Shown here one piece after another: positions 18,001 to 25,353 of a stretch of DNA of 64,000 bases. Under the pieces are notes generated by a model. That model searched no databases. It saw nothing but the letters and a program-made list of their open reading frames with translations, and was not told the DNA's origin. Each line of letters begins with the position of its first letter. Position 1 is the stretch's first letter. Location of the stretch: positions 124,001 through 188,000 of the forward strand of contig CBDEFQ010000006.1 in NCBI GenBank assembly GCA_965237485.1. Direction: 5' to 3'. The translations under genes were made by a program, and so were the position numbers. The DNA comes from JAAELZ01 sp965237485 (GTDB taxonomy: Bacteria > Pseudomonadota > Gammaproteobacteria > Arenicellales > Poriferihabitantaceae).

Positions 18001-18262
18001 AGTGTAGTGTTTTAAATAGATCGTATGTATCAGCGAGACAAGAAACGGCCAGATACTAGGCGCGTTTCGCAGTGAATGGCCAGTCCTTTGCAAGAAATGC
18101 AACGACGTAGATGGCCGTTTATTGTCTCGCCTGCAGGAAGCCCCTCAAATGACCCAATATTGCGTTACAGCTCTTGTTAAGGGAACACCAATCACTGCGA
18201 ACTGTGCCTAGTTTTGGATCATTTCGGGGGCCCTGATATATACGATGTATTTAATACACTAA
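18001..18262. mobile_element. MITE family B, copy 1, with nested inverted repeat
   Basis: A 262-bp non-coding element with terminal inverted repeats of about 30 bp: GTGTAGTGTTTTAAATAGAT at the left and its near complement ending CTATTTAATACACT-like at the right (18233-18262). The interior after 18142 matches copy 2 (23114-23277) closely. It differs from copy 2 by about 100 extra bases that are themselves an inverted repeat (18033-18130). No transposase with matching ends is present in the window. Confidence 0.75.
18033..18130. repeat. Inverted repeat nested in MITE B1
   Basis: Two 19-base arms, GCGAGACAAGAAACGGCCA at 18033-18051 and its complement at 18112-18130 (18 of 19 pairing), enclose about 60 bases. 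The unit is absent from MITE B2, so it was inserted into B1 or lost from B2. As RNA it would form a long hairpin. Confidence 0.75.
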
Positions 18263-18361
18263 CCTAGGCCCAGCGCGTTAAACAAGAAGTACGTACAAAC
18301 CATTAACGTCAATAGTGTTATGAGTTGCCAGCAACCCCTTAACCGTACCCCCATAGCGACA

Positions 18362-19183
18362 TTAAAAAGTGCGCAATGAAGTGGTATTACCATTTTGCAC
18401 CCAGCCGTTTAGCTCTGCTAGCATTCTCATTCCCGCTATGCGTTTTTGGGTGTCAGGATGCGTAGCAAAAAACTCGCTTGCATAGCTGCTTTTCGACCCT
18501 TGAAGTGACTGCATTTTGCTAAAAAAATCGGCTGCGCCATTTACGTGACCATAATACGCATTGACGGCGGTTAAACCAGTGGTATCGGATTCTCGTTCTT
18601 GTTCTCTGTTAAATGACATCACCGCCAGTAGGCCAAACTTCGATAGCAAATTGGTCGCCACATTGTCACCGCCCGCGTCCAACACTGATAAAACCAAACT
18701 AGTGCCTAAGGCGCGTCCCAGTGCAACGATTGGGTGGCGGTGTTTTACATGCGCAATTTCATGGGCAATGACCATCGCCAAGGCATTTTCGCTGTCAATC
18801 GAATCTATTAAGCCCTGAAAAACCACTACGTGCCCGCCCAAGGTAGCGAGCGCATTAATGGTTTCGCTATCGCTGTAATGCATGGTGATACTCATGCCTT
18901 GTGGTAGATCTTCGTGCTCAACTAACTTATCAGCAAGTTGCTGTAGCCACGCTTGGCGCTGTGGAAATTCACCGCTTTCAAATTGACTAGCGAACTTATT
19001 GCTTAGGCTCTGTTCCCAAGAAAACGGAATTAACGGCCCGAGTAAACGCAATGACCAACTCAGCACTAGCACCGCAACGATCAATAACAGGCTAACACCA
19101 ATTAGTAATAGGAGAAAATCTCTTAACGGGTGCGTTTTCGAAGTGTTGATACCTTCAGGTAGTTTTGGATTGTGATATTCCAT
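18362..19183 (-). CDS. M48-family zinc metallopeptidase, membrane-anchored
   Basis: With the start at the ATG 19181-19183 the protein has 273 residues: one membrane helix (about residues 21-45) and an M48 peptidase domain with zinc motif HEIAH at 141-145 and the third-ligand region NREQERESD near 200. A longer frame reaches 19294 but would overlap the upstream YbjQ gene. It is probably the last gene of an operon with two YbjQ-family genes. It resembles periplasmic quality-control proteases of the HtpX/YcaL type; substrates are unknown. Confidence 0.87.
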   Translation of the reverse strand: MEYHNPKLPEGINTSKTHPLRDFLLLLIGVSLLLIVAVLVLSWSLRLLGPLIPFSWEQSLSNKFASQFESGEFPQRQAWLQQLADKLVEHEDLPQGMSITMHYSDSETINALATLGGHVVVFQGLIDSIDSENALAMVIAHEIAHVKHRHPIVALGRALGTSLVLSVLDAGGDNVATNLLSKFGLLAVMSFNREQERESDTTGLTAVNAYYGHVNGAADFFSKMQSLQGSKSSYASEFFATHPDTQKRIAGMRMLAELNGWVQNGNTTSLRTF

Positions 19184-19199
19184 TGTCGAAATGGATTTA

Positions 19200-19649
19200 T
19201 TAACTGCGTATCGCGGTGCCGTAAGCCAATACTTCAATCGAGCCGATGCTGTTTCCTGCGCCTTTTGAGATGGAAGAGGTTTCGAGCTTAACATTAAATA
19301 TTATATCGGCTTGCAAGGCTTGCGCTTTTGATTTCATTCTTAAAATCGCTTCCCGCCGACCACGGTCTAATAGTGATTCATAGGATGATACGCGCCCGCC
19401 GACAATATTGCGTAAGCCCGCGACGAAGCGTTTGAAGTAATCTACCGAAACCACCACCGAGCCAGTGACCAACTCGCCTTCACTGATTGTCGAGCCAGAA
19501 GGGGGCGTTTTAGCTGCGATCAGCAATATGTCTTGAAATTGGTCTTCACGTTTGAATATTGAACGGTAGTGCCGCTTTTCAAGATAGGAACCAACAAAAT
19601 AGCCGATTGCCAACAGGCCAATAAACAAATAAATATCGTAACCACTCAT
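19200..19649 (-). CDS. YbjQ-family (DUF74) protein with an N-terminal membrane helix
   Basis: A 149-residue protein: a membrane helix at about residues 5-20 (YLFIGLLAIGYFVG) followed by a YbjQ/DUF74 domain (TGSVVVSVDYFKRFVAGLRN, then SSYESLLDRGRREAILRM and the VLAYGTAI end). YbjQ proteins form pentameric rings of unknown function. Its start overlaps the stop of the next upstream YbjQ gene by 4 bases, and it precedes the M48 protease gene. Confidence 0.85.
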   Translation of the reverse strand: MSGYDIYLFIGLLAIGYFVGSYLEKRHYRSIFKREDQFQDILLIAAKTPPSGSTISEGELVTGSVVVSVDYFKRFVAGLRNIVGGRVSSYESLLDRGRREAILRMKSKAQALQADIIFNVKLETSSISKGAGNSIGSIEVLAYGTAIRS

Positions 19650-19966
19650 TCGTCTTCGACCACTACCGCAGTCCCATAGGCGAACAGCTCTGCTGCGCCT
19701 TGTGTTATTGATGAAGTTGAAAAACGCACGTTAATGATCGCATTGGCGCCGGTCGTCAGCGCTTGCTCAGACATACGTTCGACCGCTTCGTCCCGAGATT
19801 CTTGCAACAACTCAGTGTACGCAGTTAACTCGCCGCCAAGCACATTTTTAATGCCCGCTAAAAAATCGCGCCCAACGTGCTTGCTGCGGACGGTGCTGCC
19901 TTGCACCAAGCCCAAGTGTTTAACGATGCGCTTGCCTGGCATGTGCTCCAAATTGCTTAATAACAT
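19646..19966 (-). CDS. YbjQ-family (DUF74) protein, soluble paralogue
   Basis: A 106-residue cytosolic YbjQ/DUF74 protein (VQGSTVRSKHVGRDFLAGIK, TAYTELLQESRDEAVERM, ELFAYGTAVVV). It is paralogous to the membrane-anchored neighbour downstream and translationally coupled to it through an ATGA-type overlap. The two together with the M48 protease form a compact three-gene operon; the function is unknown. Confidence 0.87.
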   Translation of the reverse strand: MLLSNLEHMPGKRIVKHLGLVQGSTVRSKHVGRDFLAGIKNVLGGELTAYTELLQESRDEAVERMSEQALTTGANAIINVRFSTSSITQGAAELFAYGTAVVVEDE

Positions 19967-20279
19967 GGCTAATCTTGTTTTGGTTGTGTTGATGGTATCT
20001 TACCGAAAGCGGGAGGATTATGCATGGGTAACGGGGGACGGTCTTAACTTAGCTGTGGGCTGGTTTGCAGAGTATTTCTTTAGCAGGGTGTTTGGTCCCG
20101 TCGGAGGGTCACTTTTTTCTTGGAAAAAGTAACCAAAACCGCTTGCTCATATGTACGCGCCCTACGGGTTCCCTCCTTCCCGTGCTGCTTATAAGGTGAC
20201 GGCTCAACGATTTATCCCCTAATATGGGGTCGCTTCTAAATTATATTTACTTGGCCGTCCTGGCAAATACACCCTTAAA
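19967..20279. other. Non-coding region upstream of the YbjQ operon
   Basis: No supported gene. The stretch contains low-quality open frames and a GC-rich segment near 20095-20210 with the look of a decayed dispersed repeat. Promoters for the leftward YbjQ operon should lie just above 19966, but no strong -35/-10 pair was recognised. Confidence 0.4.
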
Positions 20280-20442
20280 CCTAGATAAATCAGTTAAACG
20301 CGGAAAAGACATGTAAGCAATTGAAGTGCATAGTGAAATCAAAAAAGTCGCGGTCACCTTATTGGTGATAAGGTTTTTTTTGATTTTGCTAGGTGCATCA
20401 AGAGCTTGCATGGACTTTCGTGTTTTAACTGATTTATCTAGG
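20280..20442. mobile_element. MITE family A, copy 2 (IS1380-type ends)
   Basis: A 163-bp element with near-perfect ends CCTAGATAAATCAGTTAAA and the complement of CCTAGATAAATCAGTTAAAA. The flanks TTAAA (20275-20279) and GTAAA (20443-20447) look like a slightly diverged 4-5 bp target duplication. The interior is homologous to MITE A1 in reverse orientation. Ends resemble those of the IS1380 element at 59167-60863. Confidence 0.78.
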
Positions 20443-20488
20443 GTAAACGCAACACTCCATTCGGCGCTGCCAAATCGCGGATTGGGAG
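20443..20488. repeat. Dispersed 46-bp repeat next to MITE A2
   Basis: Second copy of the sequence found at 165-210, immediately right of the MITE and in the same orientation. It includes ACTCCATTCGGCGCTGCC and CAAATCGCGGATTGGGA. Divergence is limited to scattered substitutions. Confidence 0.6.
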
Positions 20489-20531
20489 CCAAATTAGTGG
20501 GTGAGCTTTGCACGGACTTAGCTTTGGCATT

Positions 20532-22019
20532 TTAGGTCAACACAACATCATAATTTTCTTGAAAATAAGTCGGTTCAACTTGCAGGTGAATTGGGCTGCC
20601 GATGAATTCTTGCAAGTCCACCAAGCTTGACGACTCCTCGTCTAGAAAACGGTCCACCACCGCTTGAGAGGCAACCACCATGAGTTTACTCGCCTCATAT
20701 TGACGTGCTTCGCGTAAAATTCCTCTTAATATTTCGTTGCAAATGGTTTGTGGCGTTTTAAGCGTACCGCGGTCATTACACAGCGGGCAATCTTCCATTA
20801 ACAATTGTTCAAGGCTTTCGCGTGTGCGTTTGCGGGTGATTTCGACTAGGCCTAATGTAGAAATATCGGTTAGATTATTTTTAGTGCTGTCTTTCGCTAA
20901 GCCGCGTTCTAAAGCAGCTATCACCTGCTTTTGATGTGCTTTGTCGTGCATGTCTATAAAATCGACAGTGATGATGCCGCCAATATTACGCAGTCTTACC
21001 TGACGCGTGAGTGATTGGGCTGCTTCAAGATTGGTCTTAAATACTGTTTCTTCAAGGTTTTTACTGCCGACAAACCCGCCGGTATTAACGTCGATGGTGG
21101 TCATCGCTTCCGTCTGGTCGATTACCAATGAGCCACCGGATTTAAGCGGCACTTCGCGGCCTAATGCTCTTTCAATCTCGTCTTCGATTGAATGCAAATC
21201 AAACAGTGGCCTGTCGCCTGGGTAATGCTTTATCAGCGCTAAGGCCTCGGGTATCAATTCATTAGAAAGGGTGCAAATCTTGTCAAAGGTTTCTTTAGAG
21301 TCGATGAGCAATTCACTCACCGACTCAGTTAGGAAGTCTCGTAGTGTGCGTAGCACCAGGGGCAAATCCTCATAGACCAAGGCAGGAGCCTTGGCTTGCT
21401 TGGTTTGCTGCGATATTTTTTGCCAAAGCTTTGTCAGAATATCCCTGTCTTGCTGCAATTGGCTTAGATTAGCGGTTTCGGCAGATGTGCGGGCAATATA
21501 GCCGCCGCCATCCTTGCTTTCGGTTGCCAATGTTTCAATAGATGATCGTAAAAACTCGCGCACGCTTTCGTCAGTTATACGCTGTGAAATACCAATATTG
21601 TTAGCGTGGGGTAAATAGACCAGCGCCCGAGACGGAATAGAAATTTCTGATGTTAATCGCGCCCCTTTGGTACCAATTGGGTCTTTTACTACTTGCACCA
21701 AAATTTCTTGTCCTTCGTGTACTAGCGTGTTGATTGCGGGCACAGCACTCTTCTCCTCGGAATTATCTTCACCATTTATAATCATTGGGCGTGCATCGCG
21801 AGCATGTAAAAAGGCGGTACGTTCAAGGCCGATATCAACAAAAGCGGCCTGCATGCCTGGCAATACCCTTACGACCTTTCCTTTGTAGATGTTGCCGACA
21901 ATACCTTTAGCATCAGAGCGCTCAATATGCAGTTCTTGAAGCATACCGTTTTCAACGAGTGCGACTCTGCATTCTTGTGGTGTTACGTTTACCAGTATTT
22001 GCTCAGTTTTCGGTGTCAT
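20532..22019 (-). CDS. rng: Ribonuclease G
   Basis: A 495-residue endoribonuclease of the RNase E/G family, acting on 5' 16S rRNA maturation and some mRNAs. An S1 domain (about residues 35-125, GNIYKGKVVRVLPGMQAAFV) and catalytic region with DVNTGGFVG and TVDFIDMHD (metal-binding Asp residues) are followed by the zinc-link C-P-x-C (CPLCNDRG). It lacks the long C-terminal scaffold of RNase E. The ATG at 22017-22019 (MTPKTEQILVN) is preferred to an upstream frame that overlaps maf. Last gene of rlmH-maf-rng. Confidence 0.94.
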   Translation of the reverse strand: MTPKTEQILVNVTPQECRVALVENGMLQELHIERSDAKGIVGNIYKGKVVRVLPGMQAAFVDIGLERTAFLHARDARPMIINGEDNSEEKSAVPAINTLVHEGQEILVQVVKDPIGTKGARLTSEISIPSRALVYLPHANNIGISQRITDESVREFLRSSIETLATESKDGGGYIARTSAETANLSQLQQDRDILTKLWQKISQQTKQAKAPALVYEDLPLVLRTLRDFLTESVSELLIDSKETFDKICTLSNELIPEALALIKHYPGDRPLFDLHSIEDEIERALGREVPLKSGGSLVIDQTEAMTTIDVNTGGFVGSKNLEETVFKTNLEAAQSLTRQVRLRNIGGIITVDFIDMHDKAHQKQVIAALERGLAKDSTKNNLTDISTLGLVEITRKRTRESLEQLLMEDCPLCNDRGTLKTPQTICNEILRGILREARQYEASKLMVVASQAVVDRFLDEESSSLVDLQEFIGSPIHLQVEPTYFQENYDVVLT

Positions 22020-22021
22020 TG

Positions 22022-22609
22022 CTATTTGGCTGTTGCGATTCGATAGGGGCCCAATAAACCCCAAGTCGCATTTAGAGGCAAACCCATAATGGCGCTGTAG
22101 TCGCCTTCAATACGCTTAACAAACACACCAGCTAAACCTTGAATGCCATATGCGCCAGCTTTGTCATAGGGTTGATTGGTATCGCAATAAGCTTGAATTT
22201 GACGATCGTTTAATTCGTCAAATATGACCTTAGAAACCATTTCTTGTTCGGCCTTGTCATTGGGCGACAATAAACAAACAGAAGTGATGACGTGGTGCGT
22301 TTTACCCGATAATTGCCTGAGCATGGCGGCGGCATCTTCTTGATTAGTTGGTTTACCCAATACGATGTCACCTAACACTACGCTGGTATCAGCGCCTAAT
22401 ATCCAAGCGCTTGCGCAATCGCTTTGAATGGCCAGCGCCTTTTCGTACGCCATTCTATGGCAATAGCCGCTGGGCGTTTCGCTTGCCTGCTTGGTTTCAT
22501 CTATATCTGCGGCAATCACGGTAAAGGGCAAATCTAAGCACTCTAACAGCTCTTTTCGCCTGGGCGAAGCGGAAGCCAGAATAAGGAGTGGTTCGGTGTT
22601 TACAGCCAT
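22022..22609 (-). CDS. maf: Maf-like nucleoside triphosphate pyrophosphatase
   Basis: A 195-residue house-cleaning pyrophosphatase that hydrolyses non-canonical or dTTP/UTP-type nucleotides. The signature LASASPRRKELLECLDLPF is near the N-terminus, and ADTSVVLGDIVLGKP carries the catalytic Asp. Its start overlaps the stop of rlmH by one base and rng begins 3 bases after it, so the three genes are one operon. Which of the Maf subgroups (YhdE or YceF) it belongs to is inferred only from the operon (YhdE-like). Confidence 0.92.
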   Translation of the reverse strand: MAVNTEPLLILASASPRRKELLECLDLPFTVIAADIDETKQASETPSGYCHRMAYEKALAIQSDCASAWILGADTSVVLGDIVLGKPTNQEDAAAMLRQLSGKTHHVITSVCLLSPNDKAEQEMVSKVIFDELNDRQIQAYCDTNQPYDKAGAYGIQGLAGVFVKRIEGDYSAIMGLPLNATWGLLGPYRIATAK

Positions 22610-23079
22610 TAACGGTGGTAAGGCATGCCTTGATTAATCGACCATGCGCGGTAAAGTTGTTCGGCCAGCATTACGCGAGCGACGTGGTGCGAATAGGTCA
22701 TCGCAGATAAGGACCATACCTGATGGGACTGCTGCACAATCGCCTTGTCTAAACCTTCAGGGCCACCGAGTGCGAAGGCGACACTTTGGCCGTCAAGTTG
22801 CCATAAAGCCAGCTGCTTGGCTAGGGCCAAAGAGTCTAAGTGTTTGCCGGTACGCTCTAAGGAGATCAATTTATTTTGCGCGGGGATATGCGCTAGAACG
22901 GCTTCACCCTCAAGTTTAAGAATGCGCATAATATCAGCGTTCTTACCGCGCTTTTGTGCGGGCACTTCAATTAAGTTAAGCGAGGCCGCACCACGCAGAC
23001 GCTTTGCATAGTGTTCAAAGCCTTGGTTAACCCACGGCGGCACCTTTTCTCCAACGGCAATGACAGATAACTTAACCAT
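22609..23079 (-). CDS. rlmH: 23S rRNA pseudouridine(1915) N3-methyltransferase RlmH
   Basis: Methylates pseudouridine 1915 of 23S rRNA in complete ribosomes, the site modified by RluD, also encoded in this window. At 156 residues it is full length, a SPOUT methyltransferase with the knot region FALGGPEGLD and the C-terminal LAEQLYRAWSINQGMPYHR, typical of RlmH. First gene of rlmH-maf-rng. The usual upstream nadD-rsfS pair is not present; a MITE lies immediately upstream. Confidence 0.95.
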   Translation of the reverse strand: MVKLSVIAVGEKVPPWVNQGFEHYAKRLRGAASLNLIEVPAQKRGKNADIMRILKLEGEAVLAHIPAQNKLISLERTGKHLDSLALAKQLALWQLDGQSVAFALGGPEGLDKAIVQQSHQVWSLSAMTYSHHVARVMLAEQLYRAWSINQGMPYHR

Positions 23080-23113
23080 GAATTTACCTCCTGCGGGCTA
23101 TTTCTTCGGGCGT

Positions 23114-23277
23114 TAGTGTAGTGTATTAAATAGATCGTATGTATCAGCGAGCCCTCCAAATGACCCAATACTGCGTTACAGCCCTAGTTAAGGGAACACC
23201 ATTCACTGCGGACTGTGCCTTGTCTTGGATCATTTTGGGGACTCTGATATATACGATCTATTTAATACACTACACTA
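23114..23277. mobile_element. MITE family B, copy 2
   Basis: A 164-bp element with terminal inverted repeats of about 33 bp; the left begins TAGTGTAGTGTATTAAATAG and the right end is its complement, with few mismatches. The interior (CTCCAAATGACCCAATACTG and TTAAGGGAACACCATTCACT) matches copy 1. It lies between rlmH and dnaG, and within about 35 bases of the rlmH start, so it may affect the rlmH promoter. Confidence 0.8.
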
Positions 23278-23417
23278 GCATCGGGATCAACACATTACAG
23301 CAATTAGCTACTTGCATTGTGTTGTAGGCATATCAGATAATGAAACTGCTACCATTAAACGGTGCCTAATGAGCCTTTAATTATGCACCAACCAAACTAA
23401 CAGGCATACCAAAAGAA

Positions 23418-25163
23418 GTGGGCAGAATTCCCGAACAATTTATCGATGAACTGATCTCGCGTACTGACATAGTCGAGCTGATAGATCAGCGCATGCCCTT
23501 GCAGCGCGCCGGACATGAGCACCGGGCTTGTTGTCCGTTTCACGACGAAAAAACACCTTCTTTTTACGTCAGCCCCGCGAAGCAGTTTTATCACTGCTTT
23601 GGTTGCGGTGCGCACGGCACAGCAGTTGGTTTCTTGATGAACTACGACAATCTCGAATTTGTCGAAGCCATCGAAACTTTGGCCGCCTACAGCGGTATGC
23701 AAGTGCCGCGTGATGAAACGGGCAGTAGCAAGCCTGTCTCAAACCACCAAGGTTTGCACGATTTGCTCGGGCGCGTGCGCGATTATTATCAGCAACAACT
23801 TAAATCTCATAGTGATGCCCCTGAAGCCGTAAGCTACCTTAAAAATCGAGGCATGGATGGACAAACGGCGGCACAGTTTGGCTTGGGATTTGCGCCAGAT
23901 GGCTGGGATAGTTTGTCTTCCGCCTTAGGCAGTGATGCCAGCACGACTAAAAATCTGGTCGACACAGGCATGTTAATCACCAAAGATGAGGGGGGACATT
24001 ATGACCGCTTTCGGGCACGGATAATGTTTCCGATAGAAGACTACCGCGGTAAGTTGGTTGGTTTTGGTGGGCGAATTATTGGTAAAGGAGAACCAAAATA
24101 TTTGAACTCGCCAGAAACTGTGTTGTTTCACAAGGGTAGCGAATTATATGGCTTAAGTCAGGGCCGCAGAGAAATTGGCCTCGCTGCAGAGTCAATAGTG
24201 GTTGAGGGCTATATGGACGTGATTGGCCTTGCGCAAAATGGATTCAAAAATGCGGTTGCCACGATGGGAACGGCTACCACGGCAAGCCATTTGCAACGGC
24301 TGTTTCGTGCTGCTCCCTCTATTGTATTTTGCTTTGACGGCGATCGAGCGGGTCGCAAGGCTGCATGGAAGGCCATGGAAACAGCGTTGCCCATATTGAG
24401 CGATGATAAGCAAGTGGGGTTCTTGATGTTGCCACAAGGCGAAGACCCTGATTCTTTAGTGCGTAAAGAAGGTAGTGAGGCCTTTGGCCAGCGTATTAAG
24501 CAAGCGCAGCCATTAGCTGAGTTTATGTTTGAGACTTTATGTGAGCCTCTTGATTTAAGTCGCCTAGATCACCGGGCTCAATTGGCTGAGAAAGCTCGAC
24601 CATTGTTAGCTACTTTACCCGTAGGTACCTTTCGCCAATTGATGGTAAATCAATTAACTCAATTGGTGGGCGTGAGTGAAAATGAATTGTCCTTAAGCGC
24701 AAGTGCGCAAAAACAACCGTCCAAGCGCGCTACAAATAATAAGCCGGAACCGCTTTCTTCGGTGGCATTGGCAATCAGCTTATTAGTTCAAAACCCAGCG
24801 TTAGCAGAAGACAGCCTAGAGATGATTGCTTTGCTACCGAATGATGATGAGCAATTAAAAGGCAGTACCATCTTGCAACAATTGGTTAGCACCATTGGGC
24901 GAAATAAGGAGATTAATACCGCGCAGTTACTCGAGAGGATGCGCGACAGCACTCACCACGGTGCGCTGGAAAAATTAGCGAGCCATTCACATTTGATCGA
25001 TGAAGAAGCGAAGGTGCCCTTTTTTCAAGATTGCCTAGTGAAGCTAGCCGCTAAGGACCGTCAGCATCAAATTGACAAGCTATTGCAAAAGTCGAGAATA
25101 GAGAAATTAACGGATGAGGAGAATATACAACTCACTGCATTGTTGCAGGCACAGAAAAAATAG
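23418..25163 (+). CDS. dnaG: DNA primase
   Basis: Synthesises RNA primers for replication. The 581-residue protein has the N-terminal CHC2-type zinc-binding domain (CCPFHDEKTPSF, then FYHCFGCG, residues about 38-66), the Toprim catalytic core (VVEGYMDVIGLAQNG and FCFDGDRAGRKAAWKA) and a C-terminal helicase-binding region. The start is GTG, chosen because GRIPEQFIDELISRTDIVEL matches the usual DnaG N-terminus. It is not next to rpsU or rpoD, its usual partners. Confidence 0.95.
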   Translation: MGRIPEQFIDELISRTDIVELIDQRMPLQRAGHEHRACCPFHDEKTPSFYVSPAKQFYHCFGCGAHGTAVGFLMNYDNLEFVEAIETLAAYSGMQVPRDETGSSKPVSNHQGLHDLLGRVRDYYQQQLKSHSDAPEAVSYLKNRGMDGQTAAQFGLGFAPDGWDSLSSALGSDASTTKNLVDTGMLITKDEGGHYDRFRARIMFPIEDYRGKLVGFGGRIIGKGEPKYLNSPETVLFHKGSELYGLSQGRREIGLAAESIVVEGYMDVIGLAQNGFKNAVATMGTATTASHLQRLFRAAPSIVFCFDGDRAGRKAAWKAMETALPILSDDKQVGFLMLPQGEDPDSLVRKEGSEAFGQRIKQAQPLAEFMFETLCEPLDLSRLDHRAQLAEKARPLLATLPVGTFRQLMVNQLTQLVGVSENELSLSASAQKQPSKRATNNKPEPLSSVALAISLLVQNPALAEDSLEMIALLPNDDEQLKGSTILQQLVSTIGRNKEINTAQLLERMRDSTHHGALEKLASHSHLIDEEAKVPFFQDCLVKLAAKDRQHQIDKLLQKSRIEKLTDEENIQLTALLQAQKK

Positions 25164-25353
25164 GGCTGTATTGGGTGAATTTGCGCTTTGGGCTTCGCAG
25201 TTTAGTCAAGATGGCCTCACAGAGCAGGTGATCTTAACCAGCCCGATCAAACGATCCCACGCTAAAATATTCTACGCTTATAAATAATATATTCTCTTTT
25301 AAAAGCCGCTTGTGTAGACTCTGAGGCCTTTTAATATTTTTACTGAGATTGGT

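Noticed and set aside
17980..18102. Upstream extension of ycgL
   Set aside because: The extra N-terminal codons are MITE B1 sequence; YcgL family similarity starts at the ATG at 17977-17979.
22971..23327. Small open frames around MITE B2
   Set aside because: They arise from the inverted repeats and overlap rlmH in antisense; no family match.
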